A DNA stretch of 64,000 nucleotides, taken from positions 42,284,949 through 42,348,948 of the forward strand of contig ML677335.1 of NCBI GenBank assembly GCA_007922305.1, written 5' to 3'. The notes below the pieces were generated by a model that saw only the letters and a list, made by a program, of their open reading frames with translations, was not told where the DNA came from and ran no database searches. The stretch comes from Dermatemys mawii. Lineage: Eukaryota > Chordata > Testudines > Dermatemydidae. Positions 33,501-44,780 of the stretch are shown here, piece after piece. The stretch's first letter is position 1. Every line of letters begins with the position of its first letter. The translations under genes and the position numbers were made by a program.

Positions 33501-35189
33501 CAAACGTGAAAAGACATATAGCTTTGATACCTCAGAGTGATCTGCTTCTATCTTCTTGTTTGTTAAGGAATTGCGTATTCCTTTTATGCCTCCAGATCAA
33601 TTGTTATATTGTGTCTATAATGAAGAGAATTTTTAAAATGGACATGTACCACATGCATTCCTTTCCTGTAAACAGAATGGTTAGTATTGCAACTGCTGGG
33701 GTAAATCTAGCTACTGATGGCATTTAAATGATGCTCACTGTAGCTCTACATGATAAATGTTCAGGAAGTCTGAGCGATCAAAATACGATTGATTTATTGT
33801 GCATATTTGTAATTACTTAAAAAGGAAATAACTTGCCCCGTTTCCATTTTTTAGAAGAAAATCAAAAAATTCATTCAAATTTCAGTCCAATTTGCAAAAT
33901 TTAACTTTAAAATAACTAAGCTGCTTTTTCATTACAAACAAGCAATGTAAAGTAGGTACTTTATTATATACTAATTTCTAAGGATTTTTTTCCCACTCGT
34001 GATTGAGCAATGAGCTAACAGATGGTTAATTGACTGTGTTCAAATTTTCCAGAGAAATTTGCTCTTGACCTGTGACCTTGAATAGATGACATTTACATGA
34101 AATGTATCATCCTCTGAAAAAGCAGCAGTATCTAATAAAAACAAAAACATAAGTTTAAGTCCAGCATTGTGAACTCAACACCATAATGTGTACATACTGT
34201 ACATGCAGTAACAGCAATGTATGCACAAATAACATTAAAATATTCTAACAGGAGCTAGCTGCTCTGCTGCAAAAGACATTCTGAGCTGTTGAGAACAGAA
34301 GCAAGCATGGGATTCCTGTCTTCCCCAGAGTTTGGCTGCAAGAATCAAACAAATCAAATAGTCTCAAAACAATCAGCAATGACTCATCTAGTCTCTTCTC
34401 CACTCTTTACATGACTTGGCAGCCTTGAAATGTCATGAGAAAAGGGCTAGAGTGACCCAGCTGCTTGTGACTCAAAGACACTGAAGTGATATAAACTGTA
34501 TCCCCAGTAAGCAATGAAAACGTTGCATATACATAAATGAAATCCTACAAAGGTGTGGAATTGCTACTGAAAATATACTTTTCAAAACATTCCTTATTCT
34601 TAGTTTTTGGAGGATCTTATCATAATTTTTGGCCATTGTAGATTGTATTACAGACCAGCCAATGAGGGAAAAGGCAGGCCACTAGCAGATACTGCAGAGG
34701 TGACCATGTTTCCCTGTTATGAAAACTCTTTGGGAATAGCTGCTGGACTCTCAGATACATTTTTAGAATAATGATTAGGGTGCAGTGAAAGAGGAATGCC
34801 AGTTGCCACAGTTGAGGGAAATGGCACCTGTCTTCCACAGTTATGGTTCAGGAGGGGCACCACTATAGGCTCCTCAGCCATCATCTCTCTTGGATGGAGA
34901 CACTCCCCATCCTGGCTGGGCTATGTCCAGGCTGAACAGTTCCCTGCCTTGACTGTGTTATTCCCCAGCAGAAGACACACTATTTAAATAGGCCTGCTTT
35001 GATTCTCCTCAGAGATAGTTCACAGTGTAATTGCCACAGTTAGAATACCACACCCCCTTTATAAGGGAGCATACTTATTTGTAAGGTGAAAAGCCTTACA
35101 GAGAGAACATATTAAAAATAAAATAACCTACATGCATGCTAGTAAGATAAATCAGAGATCACTTCCTCTCTCCAAAAAGGGCTCTGATT
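30579..35189. other. No gene seen
   Basis: About 4.6 kb. Mixed composition with GC-richer patches at 32480-32960. A 64-codon frame at 32287-32481 (minus) is amphipathic (ELAKYERVTKIANGN..., ending QLRVY) but has stops directly upstream and no splice context I can defend. No repeat was confidently identified. Confidence 0.4.
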
Positions 35190-35960
35190 GGTGATTAGTA
35201 CGTTAAATCCCATACAGCGTTTTTTCCTATGGTCACAAGTTCATCACAGCTTCAGCTCAGAACAAGGACCCCAGTCTTATGGGATCTCAGTAAGCCAAAG
35301 ATCTTTGAACCCTTCTCTAAGGATTGGGACCTCCCCTGGATCAGAGGTCCTGTCTATATGCTGGAGCAAAAAAAAAGGGCCTAGATTCAGTTTTAACTCA
35401 GGCTATTTAACCAAACATCCTTTCTTTGTCTGTGATGGGACCAGGGCCTTGGTGGTCAAGTCCAACAGTCAGGGGTCAGGAGCCTGGAACCAGAGCCAGG
35501 GTCCGAGTTGGATGCAAAGCCAAAGGTCAGAGACAGAGAGAAAGTCAATCCTTGAGTCAGCAACTCAGGCTGGAATAGAGACCAGGAGCAGATAGGGGTC
35601 TGGGATGAGAAGGATTGGAACACGCAGGAAGGCAGGGCTCTAGCAAGCAGAAACGATCGGTAGTAGCAGCCAGTTGGGAAGTCATCTAGTTGCTCCTACA
35701 AATCCCCGTGCCTCTTTCTGGCTTAAGTAGTGCATCCCAGTCAAACAGTGGGGTTGACATCCCCGCAATCAGGTGCTTTGAGTGCAGGGCTTTTTGTGAG
35801 CTAAAGCTTCACTAGCCCCCTTCTCCATGGCTTCAAGTGAGCTGTTGCGTGGTAGCCACGGCCTGAGTACTAATGATCTGCAGGCCCAGATTTGAGACCC
35901 ATCGTCCTTCAATCTGTGGTGAATCCAGTTTGAACCAATGCGAGCCTCTCTCCAGGTAGT
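35190..35960. repeat. Possible unidentified interspersed repeat
   Basis: GC-richer block with 'caggggtcaggagcctggaa', 'ccagagccagggtccgagtt' and a string of 'gcaaagccaaaggtcagag'-type phrases. It resembles the untranslated part of a chelonian retroelement. Boundaries and class are uncertain; the 135-codon frame at 35188-35595 is not a known protein. Confidence 0.35.
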
Positions 35961-36464
35961 GGCACCTCTCTGGAATTGTTACAGTCTGAGTGAATTTACC
36001 TAATCATACCACTCAACTTTTTAGTTCTTGGAGGACTGTGGTCCCCCTCCCTCGCAGAAATATATACAGTGCCTCAACAGCATATAAATATTTGCATTTT
36101 TAATACAATTAACTCTTTAAGATTTGTCCGGGATACTGTCATCTCTAACACCAATATTAGTAGGATACTGGGAAATAAGGTTTTTCTGAGTAAGCTGCTC
36201 AAAGCTGAAAGAGTGGTGGTCAACAGATCTGCCATATTTACAGTGGAATATTGAAGAAAAAGTTAAATCTAAAATGAACTTATCTGTGGTAAATATTTTT
36301 CCAGTCTTGCTGGCAAGCACTAATGGGCTTTAAAACACTGCTTGGGTCATTGATACCAATTGTACTTAGTGTGTAAAAATACGTATGGGGCATGATTCTC
36401 CACTCTATCTGTGGAGGCTGGCAAACCAGGTGCTGACTGCAGTTCTCTGATACAGGGTTAGTCT

Positions 36465-36508
36465 AACTTAAACCACTAGTGTAGGGTCTTACACCAGTGG
36501 TTTAAGTT
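36465..36508. repeat. 19-bp inverted repeat (hairpin)
   Basis: Arms 'aacttaaaccactagtgta' (36465-36483) and 'tacaccagtggtttaagtt' (36490-36508) differ at one position and enclose a 6-base loop. 'cttacaccagt' recurs about 40 bp downstream. Confidence 0.88.
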
Positions 36509-37658
36509 AAGGTTAAGGTCTTACACCAGTAGAGGACCAGCCATAGCTCCACTCCACAGTTCCACACCCTTCTCTGTCCAGTCCATATCACACTAGTGGG
36601 TATGCTCCATCTCTCCCCTTACACTGAGGTTGGGCGTGGCAAATGGTGCAATAAGCGTCAGAGTTGACTCTGTCAACCTTACTACAGTGAAGAGTTCCCC
36701 TGAAGAGGAGAAATTCTCCACTGATTTCCTAATGTTTCAGTAGACCAAGGCATCTGGCCCATGGTTTCAACTGCATACACACTGAAGATCATCCTGGTAA
36801 CCAAGCTGTCTAAAATATATTGTACAAATAAATGGCAAAATCTGAGGAAACGTTTATCCAACCTTTGTTATTAGAATTAGCAAGAAATGTTCTTAACTTA
36901 CACACAAACACTTCTCTGGAAGAAAAGACAGGAAAAAGAAAAAGACTTTATGCTCTGGGCTTTTATTCTTACTATTGTGCAGTACTTAGATAAGTAAGTG
37001 ATGAACATTATATGGAAACAACCAACCAATACATAAGCTACATTTGAATACAATACATTCAGTATATGGAGCATGTTGGCCAATTTTCTTCCTGTTCTAA
37101 TTAAACATAACAGGTCCATTATTTGGGAAGAATATAAAAACATTCCCAATAGGCATGAATAAAGTTGGGAACACTTTATTTGTTTTTTAGTTACTAGTAC
37201 ATATTAGGTTTACATTTTGTGGCAGACGGGTTAAGTGGAGTGGTGCTATGTTAGATTGCTGTGAAATTGCAGCCTGAAGGCATTGCGATATTTATTACAC
37301 ACGGTAAAAAACCACTGAGCAAGTCAGAAGTGAATATGCCTGTTTAAGGTAACATTAATTAATTATTAGTACTTAAAAAAACTCCTAACAAATTGTTTAA
37401 CAACAGTACTGAAAAAAAATGATTTAGTGGCCTACAGAAGATCCTTTAAATAAATATTGGCTTATTAAAGTCAAAGTATTTGTTCTTTTTTAGAGTGAAA
37501 AGGAGTTGGCAATAGCTGAAACCACAGGCAAAGTTTTAGGACAAGAAAGGCCATTCCTGTAATTATACAAAAACCCCTCTTGACCTTCTCCCGTGCTACC
37601 CACACACACCAAAAAATCCCACAAAAATCAAATTATTGTAACATGTTCATATCCAATG
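36509..37658. other. No gene seen
   Basis: AT-rich unique-looking sequence up to the hAT element. Confidence 0.45.
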
Positions 37659-37666
37659 CTCTAGTG

Positions 37667-38350
37667 CAGGGGTTGGCAACCTACAGCCCATGTGCCACCT
37701 TTGGCACACGAACTGATTTCCTCTGGCACGTGGCGGAGGGCTCAGCCCGCCGCTGCTGTGGGGTTTCTCCTGCTGGCCCCTTGCCAGCTGGGGTCCCGCT
37801 GCCTACCCCAGTCAGCTCCCACTGGTAACCTGGGTGTAGGGAACCCAGGCTGGCAGCAGGCTGAGACCCCAGCTGGCAGGAGCCTGCAGGCAAAACCCCA
37901 GAGGAGCGGCGGGCTAAGTTCTCAGCCGGCCGCTGCTTTGGGGTTTCCATCGCAGGCTCCTGCCAGCCGCCTTCCCCACTCAGCTCCTGCTGCTAGCCTG
38001 GGTGTAGGGAACCCAGGCTGGCAGCGGGCTGAGACCCCAGCTGGCAGGAGCTGCTCAGCCTGCCCCTGCTCTGGGGTTCCCCTACTGGCCCCTTACCAGC
38101 TGGGGTCCCCACCTGCCCCACTCAGCTCCCACTGCTAGCCTGGGTTTCCTTTGCCCAGGCTGGCAGCAGGCTGAGACCCCAGCTGGCAGGAGCCTGAGTG
38201 GGAAACCCCAAAGTGGGGATGGACTGATCCCCTCAGGCCCTCCCCTTCCATCCGAAGCCCCGCTCCTTCCGGACTGGCTCATGAATCCTTAAATTTCACT
38301 GAATAAATGAAGACTCAGCACATCACCTCTGAATTTTTGCCGACCCGCTG
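37667..38350 (-). mobile_element. hAT-type non-autonomous element with triplicated GC-rich payload
   Basis: The left end 'caggggttggcaacct' and, inverted, the right end 'tttgccgacccgctg' are hAT TIRs of the same family as 30249-30570, in opposite orientation. The 8-bp flanks 'ctctagtg' (37659-37666) and 'ctctagta' (38351-38358) differ at one base. Inside are three GC-rich units sharing 'gctgagaccccagctggcag', near 37858, 38027 and 38170. Open frames up to 148 codons come from this payload and are not genes. Confidence 0.92.
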
Positions 38351-38476
38351 CTCTAGTAATAGGAGTTCAAATATAAATCCTATGCATCTAATCTTGGGTA
38401 GAACCAGTGACTCATTAAGCAGAGGAATTTCCAAACTTCTGGTGGAACAGTTGGGTAGAAAATTACATGAAGGAAA

Positions 38477-39008
38477 TGGGGTTGCCAACATTCTAATTGC
38501 AGAAAACCAAACACCCTTGTCCCGCTCTTCCCCAAGACCCTGCCTCTCACTCACTCCATCCCCACTCCCTCCATTGCTTGCTCTCCCCCACCCTCGCTCA
38601 CTTGCTCATTTTCACCAGGCGTGAGAGGGGGTTCTGAGCTACGGCAGGGGGATGGAGCACAAGAGGGGGTTTGGGCTCCAGGCAGTGCTGACCTCAGCCA
38701 GCTCCTGGGAAGTGGCAACATGTCCCTTCATCACCTGGGTGGATGGGCAGCCAGGTGGCTCCGTGCACTGTCCCTGCCTGCAGGCACCCCCTGCCCCCCG
38801 CAGCTTCCGTAAGCCATAGTTTCCAGCCCATGGGAGCTGCAGAGCTGGTGTGCAGAGCCCCACTGACCACCCTTGTGCCTAGGAACCAGACTTGCCAGTC
38901 ACTTCCCGGGAGCCATGTCCAGTTTTCAACCAGAACACTCAGTCAGTGCTGCCACAGCCCCTTTTTGAATGAGTGTTCTGGTTGAAAACTGGACAACTGG
39001 CAACCCTA
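38477..39008. mobile_element. Non-autonomous DNA element with 'tggggttgcca' / 'tggcaacccta' ends
   Basis: The ends are short inverted repeats, with 'ccaacattctaattgcagaa' inside the left end. Same family as 29220-30212 but shorter (532 bp) and better preserved at the right. It carries a perfect 24-bp inverted repeat at 38917-38940 and 38971-38994 ('gtccagttttcaaccagaac' plus 'actc' and complement). No clear target duplication. Confidence 0.75.
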
Positions 39009-39544
39009 GGGGAAACCAAACTGACCAAAAGCCTCTCCAGAAGAAACAGTACAGAAGGTTGAGCCTAGGAGGGCTTTATGTCACCTTCGTATCTCCCATA
39101 TTCTGGAATGGTTTGGTGTGGCCTTTGGCATAGACTCGAGTGGCCCCAGGAACTGCTGTAACTTGTGATAGTTGCCCCCAGCTGCCAATGTGCTGCTCTG
39201 CAGACCAAATTAGTGAGAGAGAGAGAGAGAGTCTGAAAAGTGCTCTATCTACTCCCCATCCAGTCCTCAATTACCCCCAGCAGGCCTCTTCATAGAGTTT
39301 TGAGCATGGGGAAAGGACAAGAAATTACTGGGAAATTCCCTAGGGGCATGTTTTGTTGCCTTTCTGGGTCCTCTATGACTGTTAAGCTGACAAAGGGAGT
39401 CCCTGAGGATACTGTATAATACTGTAAAAGATTAGATAAGATTTCACTATAAACATAACTTTGGTTTTCTTTCCTGTCAGTTTTCTTATCATATCCATGG
39501 GAATACAATATATGAATTTTTACCCAACATGTTGACAGAGCCTA
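39009..39544. other. No gene; short GA microsatellite
   Basis: Nothing recognisable except a (GA) run of about 9 units near 39214-39231. Confidence 0.5.
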
Positions 39545-39750
39545 AGGGGTCATAGGAATTGCCATTTCAGTGATCCTTCTAGTCTAGTTTCCTGTTTCAG
39601 ACATTGGCCAGTAAAATGCTTCAGAGGAAGGTGCAAGAAACTCCATAGATTATAGATTAATTTATCCATGGGGAAGTTTCTTCCTAATTCTCTGTTAGCT
39701 AATAGTTGGCTTATGCCCTTGAAATATAAAGGTTTATATCCCAACATAAA
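39545..39750 (-). mobile_element. CR1 LINE 3' fragment
   Basis: Antisense CR1 3' sequence: 'ggccagtaaaatgcttcaga', 'ggaaggtgcaagaaactcc', 'ggggaagtttcttcctaa' and 'tggcttatgcccttgaaa'. This matches the remembered chelonian and bird CR1 tail containing 'cagaggaaggtgcaagaaa'. Short and decayed. Confidence 0.75.
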
Positions 39751-42274
39751 AAAAAAAGGTCAACTATATAAATGGTCTCATTTTGCATAGATACTTTCAG
39801 AGGAAATATCCACAACCTAATCATATCAACAAGCCAAATGTCCAGATTTTATACATCACAATATATAGATTGATAGAGTTGAAGACTGAAAGACATGGGA
39901 AATTAAAGGGAATTCAGTTTTAAAAGGAAAGCATTATTTTTACCTCATGACACTATAAAGTAAGAATCACAGTTGACAATCGTGATCCTTAAAAAGGGCT
40001 TACATTTGAATATTTTTTGTATCAAATTTCACTTGCATCATATTTTTTGCTTGTGGATACTTCACTATGACATACAAAAATGGTATTTTTTTAAAAAAAC
40101 AGTCACGATAGCACATGAGAAATGATTCCATAGACCCAAATAATTCAAAATGATACTGTATAAATTTATTGGCAATATGCATAGCATTGGATAAGTATGC
40201 ACCACATCCATCAATTTTTTATGCACTACCTATACATTCAGCTTTGAAAGGTAAATCTCCTGGTAAGCATAAATAATTTTGAGGGTAACATTGTATTAGT
40301 AATCTAATAGTCTTTAGCCACTGTATGGAGCCACTATGGCCTGTCTTGTAAATCCATTAAGTGCTTTTAAAAATGTCCAATTACATACTATTAATGCTTA
40401 GCCACACTGAACAGTCTCATGCTTTTTCTCCCCTCCCCTCAAAACATCAAAAGCAATCCAGGCCACGTCTATGACTTAGGCCCTGATCCTGCAATCAGAT
40501 AAACACAGGCAGACTGGTGCACTGATACAGAACTCACTGAAAGTAAAGGCACTGTGCGGGGCACAAAGGGTCCATCTGTGCAGACCCACTTGCAGGATTG
40601 GACATTAAGGAGATGTAGCAAGATAGTTAGGGGTCAAACTGTATCCATTTTAAACAATGATTATATGAAAATCTCTCAGTCACAATTCTAGTGGACTGAA
40701 ATAAGCTTGGTATATAAAATTTTTCACTAGTATACTGACATTACATGCAAAGTGTCAGGTCAGAACTGTTTTTTAAAGACAAGTTTAAGTATTGTCACAT
40801 TATCAGTTGATATTTTGGGAAGTACTAACTTTATTATTTCTGTTACTATTACTATTTTTATTTATTTATTTATTTGTATATAAAAGAATGTTACAACTAA
40901 GAAATCATGACAAGCGGTGAATTTCTAGGTAATTGAAGCATATTTTGGTAATGTTATGCTTTGGCACTTTAGCCATCTTAAAAAAAAAGTATAATAGCCC
41001 TGAAATACACAGTCTGGAGTGCCTGAGTGCTACTATATAATAGAATTTGCAGTATACATAAAACTAAGCAAAGTAGATTTACTGCACAATATAACCATAG
41101 GCATCACTGATGCTAGTCAGAAAGCTCTAGTCGTGGCCAGAATTCTAAAGCTCTTTTGTAAATTTGAAATCAACACTACAGTGTACATATGAAATACTTG
41201 TTGATTGTAATATCATTTTACAAACAGTTTTCCTTGTTTCCCCAGGTACCAGTAGATTTACTTGATAAATTAGCTTACAATTTGTTATGGGTACAATGTT
41301 ATTTCAAGTCAACATTTTCAATATGAACTCATATTGTCTTCATGAAGTAAAGAAATATTATAATCCATTAATATCTCTTTCAACAAAAAGGATGAATTTT
41401 TCCACTGGTTAGGCAGATAAACACTTCAGTGTCAAAACTAAGCTTCTTTATCATGATAACCCAGAGTAATGGTGTGCTGCTCTAGGCAGTTATCTACTTT
41501 ACAGATGAAAAATCAGTTCTACTTTCATGGAATTAGATTAATGCCATAACAGGAAATACTTCTGGGGCTGAACTTGCTTCATGCCTTCAAAGCTGGCTGT
41601 AAATTTAAAGTACTTCCTGAACTCAAAAGATAAGACAGGAGAGAAGGGAAAAGAAAAACAGTGGAATGAACCTCTTTCTGAAGAAAAATATTGCTTCCTG
41701 AAAAAACTGTCGAAAGCTACTTGCTAAGGGCATTGTGCTCCTGAAGGCCTAGGGCAAGTCTGGTTTAGTTGAACATGAGGATTCTAGGTATATATCAGAC
41801 ACTTGCCATAAATCTGTTCCTTCCATAATCCTTTCTGATAAACTTTTTCTTTTTTAAGTCATCTTACTTGGCAAAAGCTAAAGTAATAACTTTCTCAGCT
41901 TTTAGCAAATACAAAACAGCTTGCTATTTTATGTACTATATTTTTAAAGGATTACAGTTCTGCAAACTTTGAAAAATGCAGACCCCAAACCCTAGAATTA
42001 AATTTCAACTCTGAAAATGGACATCAAGCAGCAAATCCTGTAATATCTTTACTGTACTATATAAATGGCCTTATAATAAAAGATGTAAAGCATTCTTGAG
42101 AGTAATTCCACATGTCCAGTAACAGGCCCTTCCTTTGAGTATATACAAAATGCAAATATTATTAATGCCACATGTCTGGGAATTCTGAGTGAACATCAGC
42201 AGCATGGTGAAAGTGAGTTGAATGCTCTCATGTTCCCTGTCCTGTAAAACAATACCAAGAAGTCACTCGAAGAT
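39751..42274. other. No gene; one palindromic repeat fragment
   Basis: Mostly AT-rich. 40479-40612 starts 'ccctgatcctgcaa' and ends 'cttgcaggattgg', i.e. inverted ends of the widespread 'gatcctgcaa' repeat. A (TTTA) run lies at 40855-40876. No coding sequence was seen. Confidence 0.45.
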
Positions 42275-42625
42275 ACCTTTTTTTATGCAATGTATATTTA
42301 ATTTGTGGAACTTGTTGCCGCAAGATATTATTCAATCAATAGTTAAGCAAGCTTTTAAATACACATGAATAAATATAGCATATGCATAATTATAGTAACT
42401 AGGGTACAATTATAAGGGCTAGAGTATAACTTCTTTGCTGCACTCCACATGACCACCAAAGGAGATCGGGAATATATTTTTCATTTCTCACAACGTACCA
42501 TTTAACAGTACTGCAAACCTGACTGGGTAGATTATTATAGAATTTTATGTTTTGGTTTCTTACATCTCTAGAACATTTGGAATAGGTTACTAGATTAGAT
42601 GGATTGGCACCTGAGAGAATTACAC
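42275..42625 (+). mobile_element. Old CR1 LINE 3' fragment
   Basis: 'tttaatttgtggaacttgtt' followed by 'gccgcaagatattattc' corresponds to the sense CR1 tail block '...aacctgtggaactccttgcc(a)caagatgtt'. It then decays through 'ttactagattagatggat', matching 'gctagatggac'. Highly diverged. Confidence 0.55.
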
Positions 42626-43201
42626 AAGAATTGCTTTACTAAAACAAACTAATCTTTCAAGACTTTACTTAGTTAAGTAGCCTTTACTTAGATGAGTAGT
42701 CCCATTAAAGGGTCTTTAGAGACAGAATTTTGCAGCTTATGTTATGTAAAAATCAAAAGATTTTAGTGTCCCTTTAATGATTTATTTTAATTACACTAGA
42801 TAAAATCTTTTTCCTGATAAAACATCCTTTCAATGACATATTCTAATCATTTTTATTTCTTTTTTTAAAGTATTTTTTAAATCAGATGGTATTCACCCAA
42901 GATCTTTGAAGAAACTCAAATATGGAATTGTATAACTACTAACTGGGGTATTTAACCTATCAAACTTAAATCAGCTTCTGTAACCAGATGACTGGAGGAT
43001 AGCTAACGTGACACCAATTTTTTAAAAAAACCTCTAGAGGCAATCCTGGTAATCCCAGGCTGGTAAACCTAACTTCAGTACAAATTGGTTGAAACTATAG
43101 TAAAGAACAGAATTATTAGATAGATTAACACGATTTTTTGGGGAAGAGTCAACACAGCTTTTGTGAAGGGAAATCATGCCTCACCAATCTATTAGAATCC
43201 T

Positions 43202-43793
43202 TTGAATGAGGTCAACAAATATGTAGACAAGGATGATTCAGTGGACATAAAGTATTTGGACATTCAGAAAACCTTTCACAAGGTCCCTCAAAGGCTCTTA
43301 AGCAAAGCAAGCAGTCTTAGGATAAGAGGAAAGATCCTCTCATGGATCCTGGTTAAAAGACAGGAAACAAAGAGTAGGAATAAATGGCCAATTTTCAGAA
43401 TGGAGAGAGATAAATAGCGTCTCCCAAGAATCTGTACTGGGACCAGTGCCATTCAATATATTCATAAATGATCTGGAAAAGTGGGTAAACAGTGAGGTAG
43501 CAAAGTTCGAGGATAACACAAAATTACTGAAGGCAGTTAAGTCCAAAACAGACTGTGAAGCGTTACAAAGGATCACAGAAAACTGGGTGACTGGGCAACA
43601 AAGTGACAGATGAAATTCAGTGTTGATAAATGCAAAGTAATGCACATTGGAAAACATAATATTGGAAAATATACATACAAAATGATGAGGTATAAACTAG
43701 CTGTTACCACTCAAGAAAGAGTTCTTGGAGTCATTATGGATAGTTCTCTGAAAACATCTGCTCAATGTGCAGAGGCAGTGAAAAAAAGCTAAC
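43202..43793 (+). pseudogene. CR1 reverse transcriptase relic
   Basis: Broken RT frames within the CR1 copy. 43202-43417 reads DIKYLDIQKTFHKVPQRLL and GKILSWI, matching CR1 'VDIVYLDFQKAFDKVPH...RGKILSWI' with a small deletion. The catalytic FADD box is FEDN at 43506-43517, so both metal-binding positions are affected by substitution or context. 43610-43792 gives MKFSVDKCKVMHIGKHN, the thumb region. Frameshifts separate the parts. Confidence 0.85.
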
Positions 43794-44149
43794 AGAATTT
43801 TAGGAAAGGGATAGATATTAAGGCAAAAAATATCAGAATGCTGCTATATAAATCTGTGGTATGGCCACACCTGGAATACTGCATATAGTTCCAGTCACCT
43901 TATCTCAAAAAAGATATATTAGAAATGGAAAGGTGCAGAGAAGAGCAACAAAATATATTCAGATTATGGAACAGCTTCCCTATGGAGAGCTATTAAAAAG
44001 ACTGGGACTCTTCATCTTAGAAAAGAGATGACTAAGGTGAGAATATAATAGAGGTCTATAAAATCATGAATGGCATGGAGAAAGTGAATTAGGAAGTGTT
44101 ATTTACCCTTTCACATCATAGAATAACCAGGGGTCACCCAATGAAACTA

Positions 44150-44428
44150 GGGGCAGGTGTACATTATGGTGGGGATCGACGCTGTAAGATCGATCTATCG
44201 GGGGTCGATTTCTTGCATCTAGACATGATCAGTCGATTCCCGAGTGACTCCTGTACTCCACCACAGTGAACAGCACAGGAAAAGTCGATAGGGGAGCGGC
44301 AGCAGTCCACTCACCACCACAAAGACATTGTGGTAAGTAGATCTAAGTATGTCAACTTCAGCTACGTTATTCTCATAGCTGAAGTTGCATATCTTAGACC
44401 AATCTCCCTCCCCAATGTAGACCAGGGC
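44150..44428. mobile_element. Non-autonomous TIR element nested in CR1, TA duplication
   Basis: Starts 'ggggcaggtgtacattatgg' and ends 'caatgtagaccagggc', imperfect inverted ends. TA lies on both sides (44148-44149 and 44429-44430), and CR1 sequence reads continuously across the insertion if one TA is removed. Internal 'gatcgacgctgtaagatcga' and 'agctgaagttgcatatctta' match a well-known chelonian short element. Non-coding. Confidence 0.85.
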
Positions 44429-44780
44429 TAAGAGACAGCAGTTTTAAAACAAACAAAAGGAAGTATTTCACAGAACACACAATTAACCTGTGGAACTCAT
44501 TGTCAGAGGATGTTGTGAAGGCAAAAACTATAAAGGGATTAAAAGAAGAATGAGAATTTCATGGAGGATAGGTCCACCAATGATTATTAGCCAAGATGGT
44601 CAGGGATCCAATGTCATGCTCTGGGTGTCCCTAGGCCTCTGACTGCCACATATTGGGATTGGACAAAAGGGGATGGATCACTTGATAATTTCCTCTGAAG
44701 CATCTGGCACTGGCCACTGTTGGAAGACAGCATTCTGGGCTAGGTGGATCACTGCCCTGACCCAGTATGGGACTAATGTT

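Larger units (their letters stand above)
42885..44780 (+). mobile_element. CR1 LINE, 3' half, with nested element
   Basis: Sense CR1 from inside the RT domain ('gatggtattcacccaagatc') to near the 3' end ('gccactgttggaagacagca', 'ctgacccagtatggg'). It is interrupted at 44148-44430 by a TIR element. Total CR1 sequence is about 1.6 kb, 5'-truncated. Opposite orientation to the CR1 pieces at 0.7, 24.3 and 39.5 kb. Confidence 0.93.

Noticed and set aside
37580..38138. Overlapping frames of 80-148 codons
   Set aside because: They lie in the GC-rich triplicated cargo of a hAT element and appear on both strands; no protein family fits.
29220..39008. Clear target duplications for the 'tagggttgcca' elements
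   Set aside because: Flanks were compared at 2, 5 and 8 bp and none matched well enough to claim.
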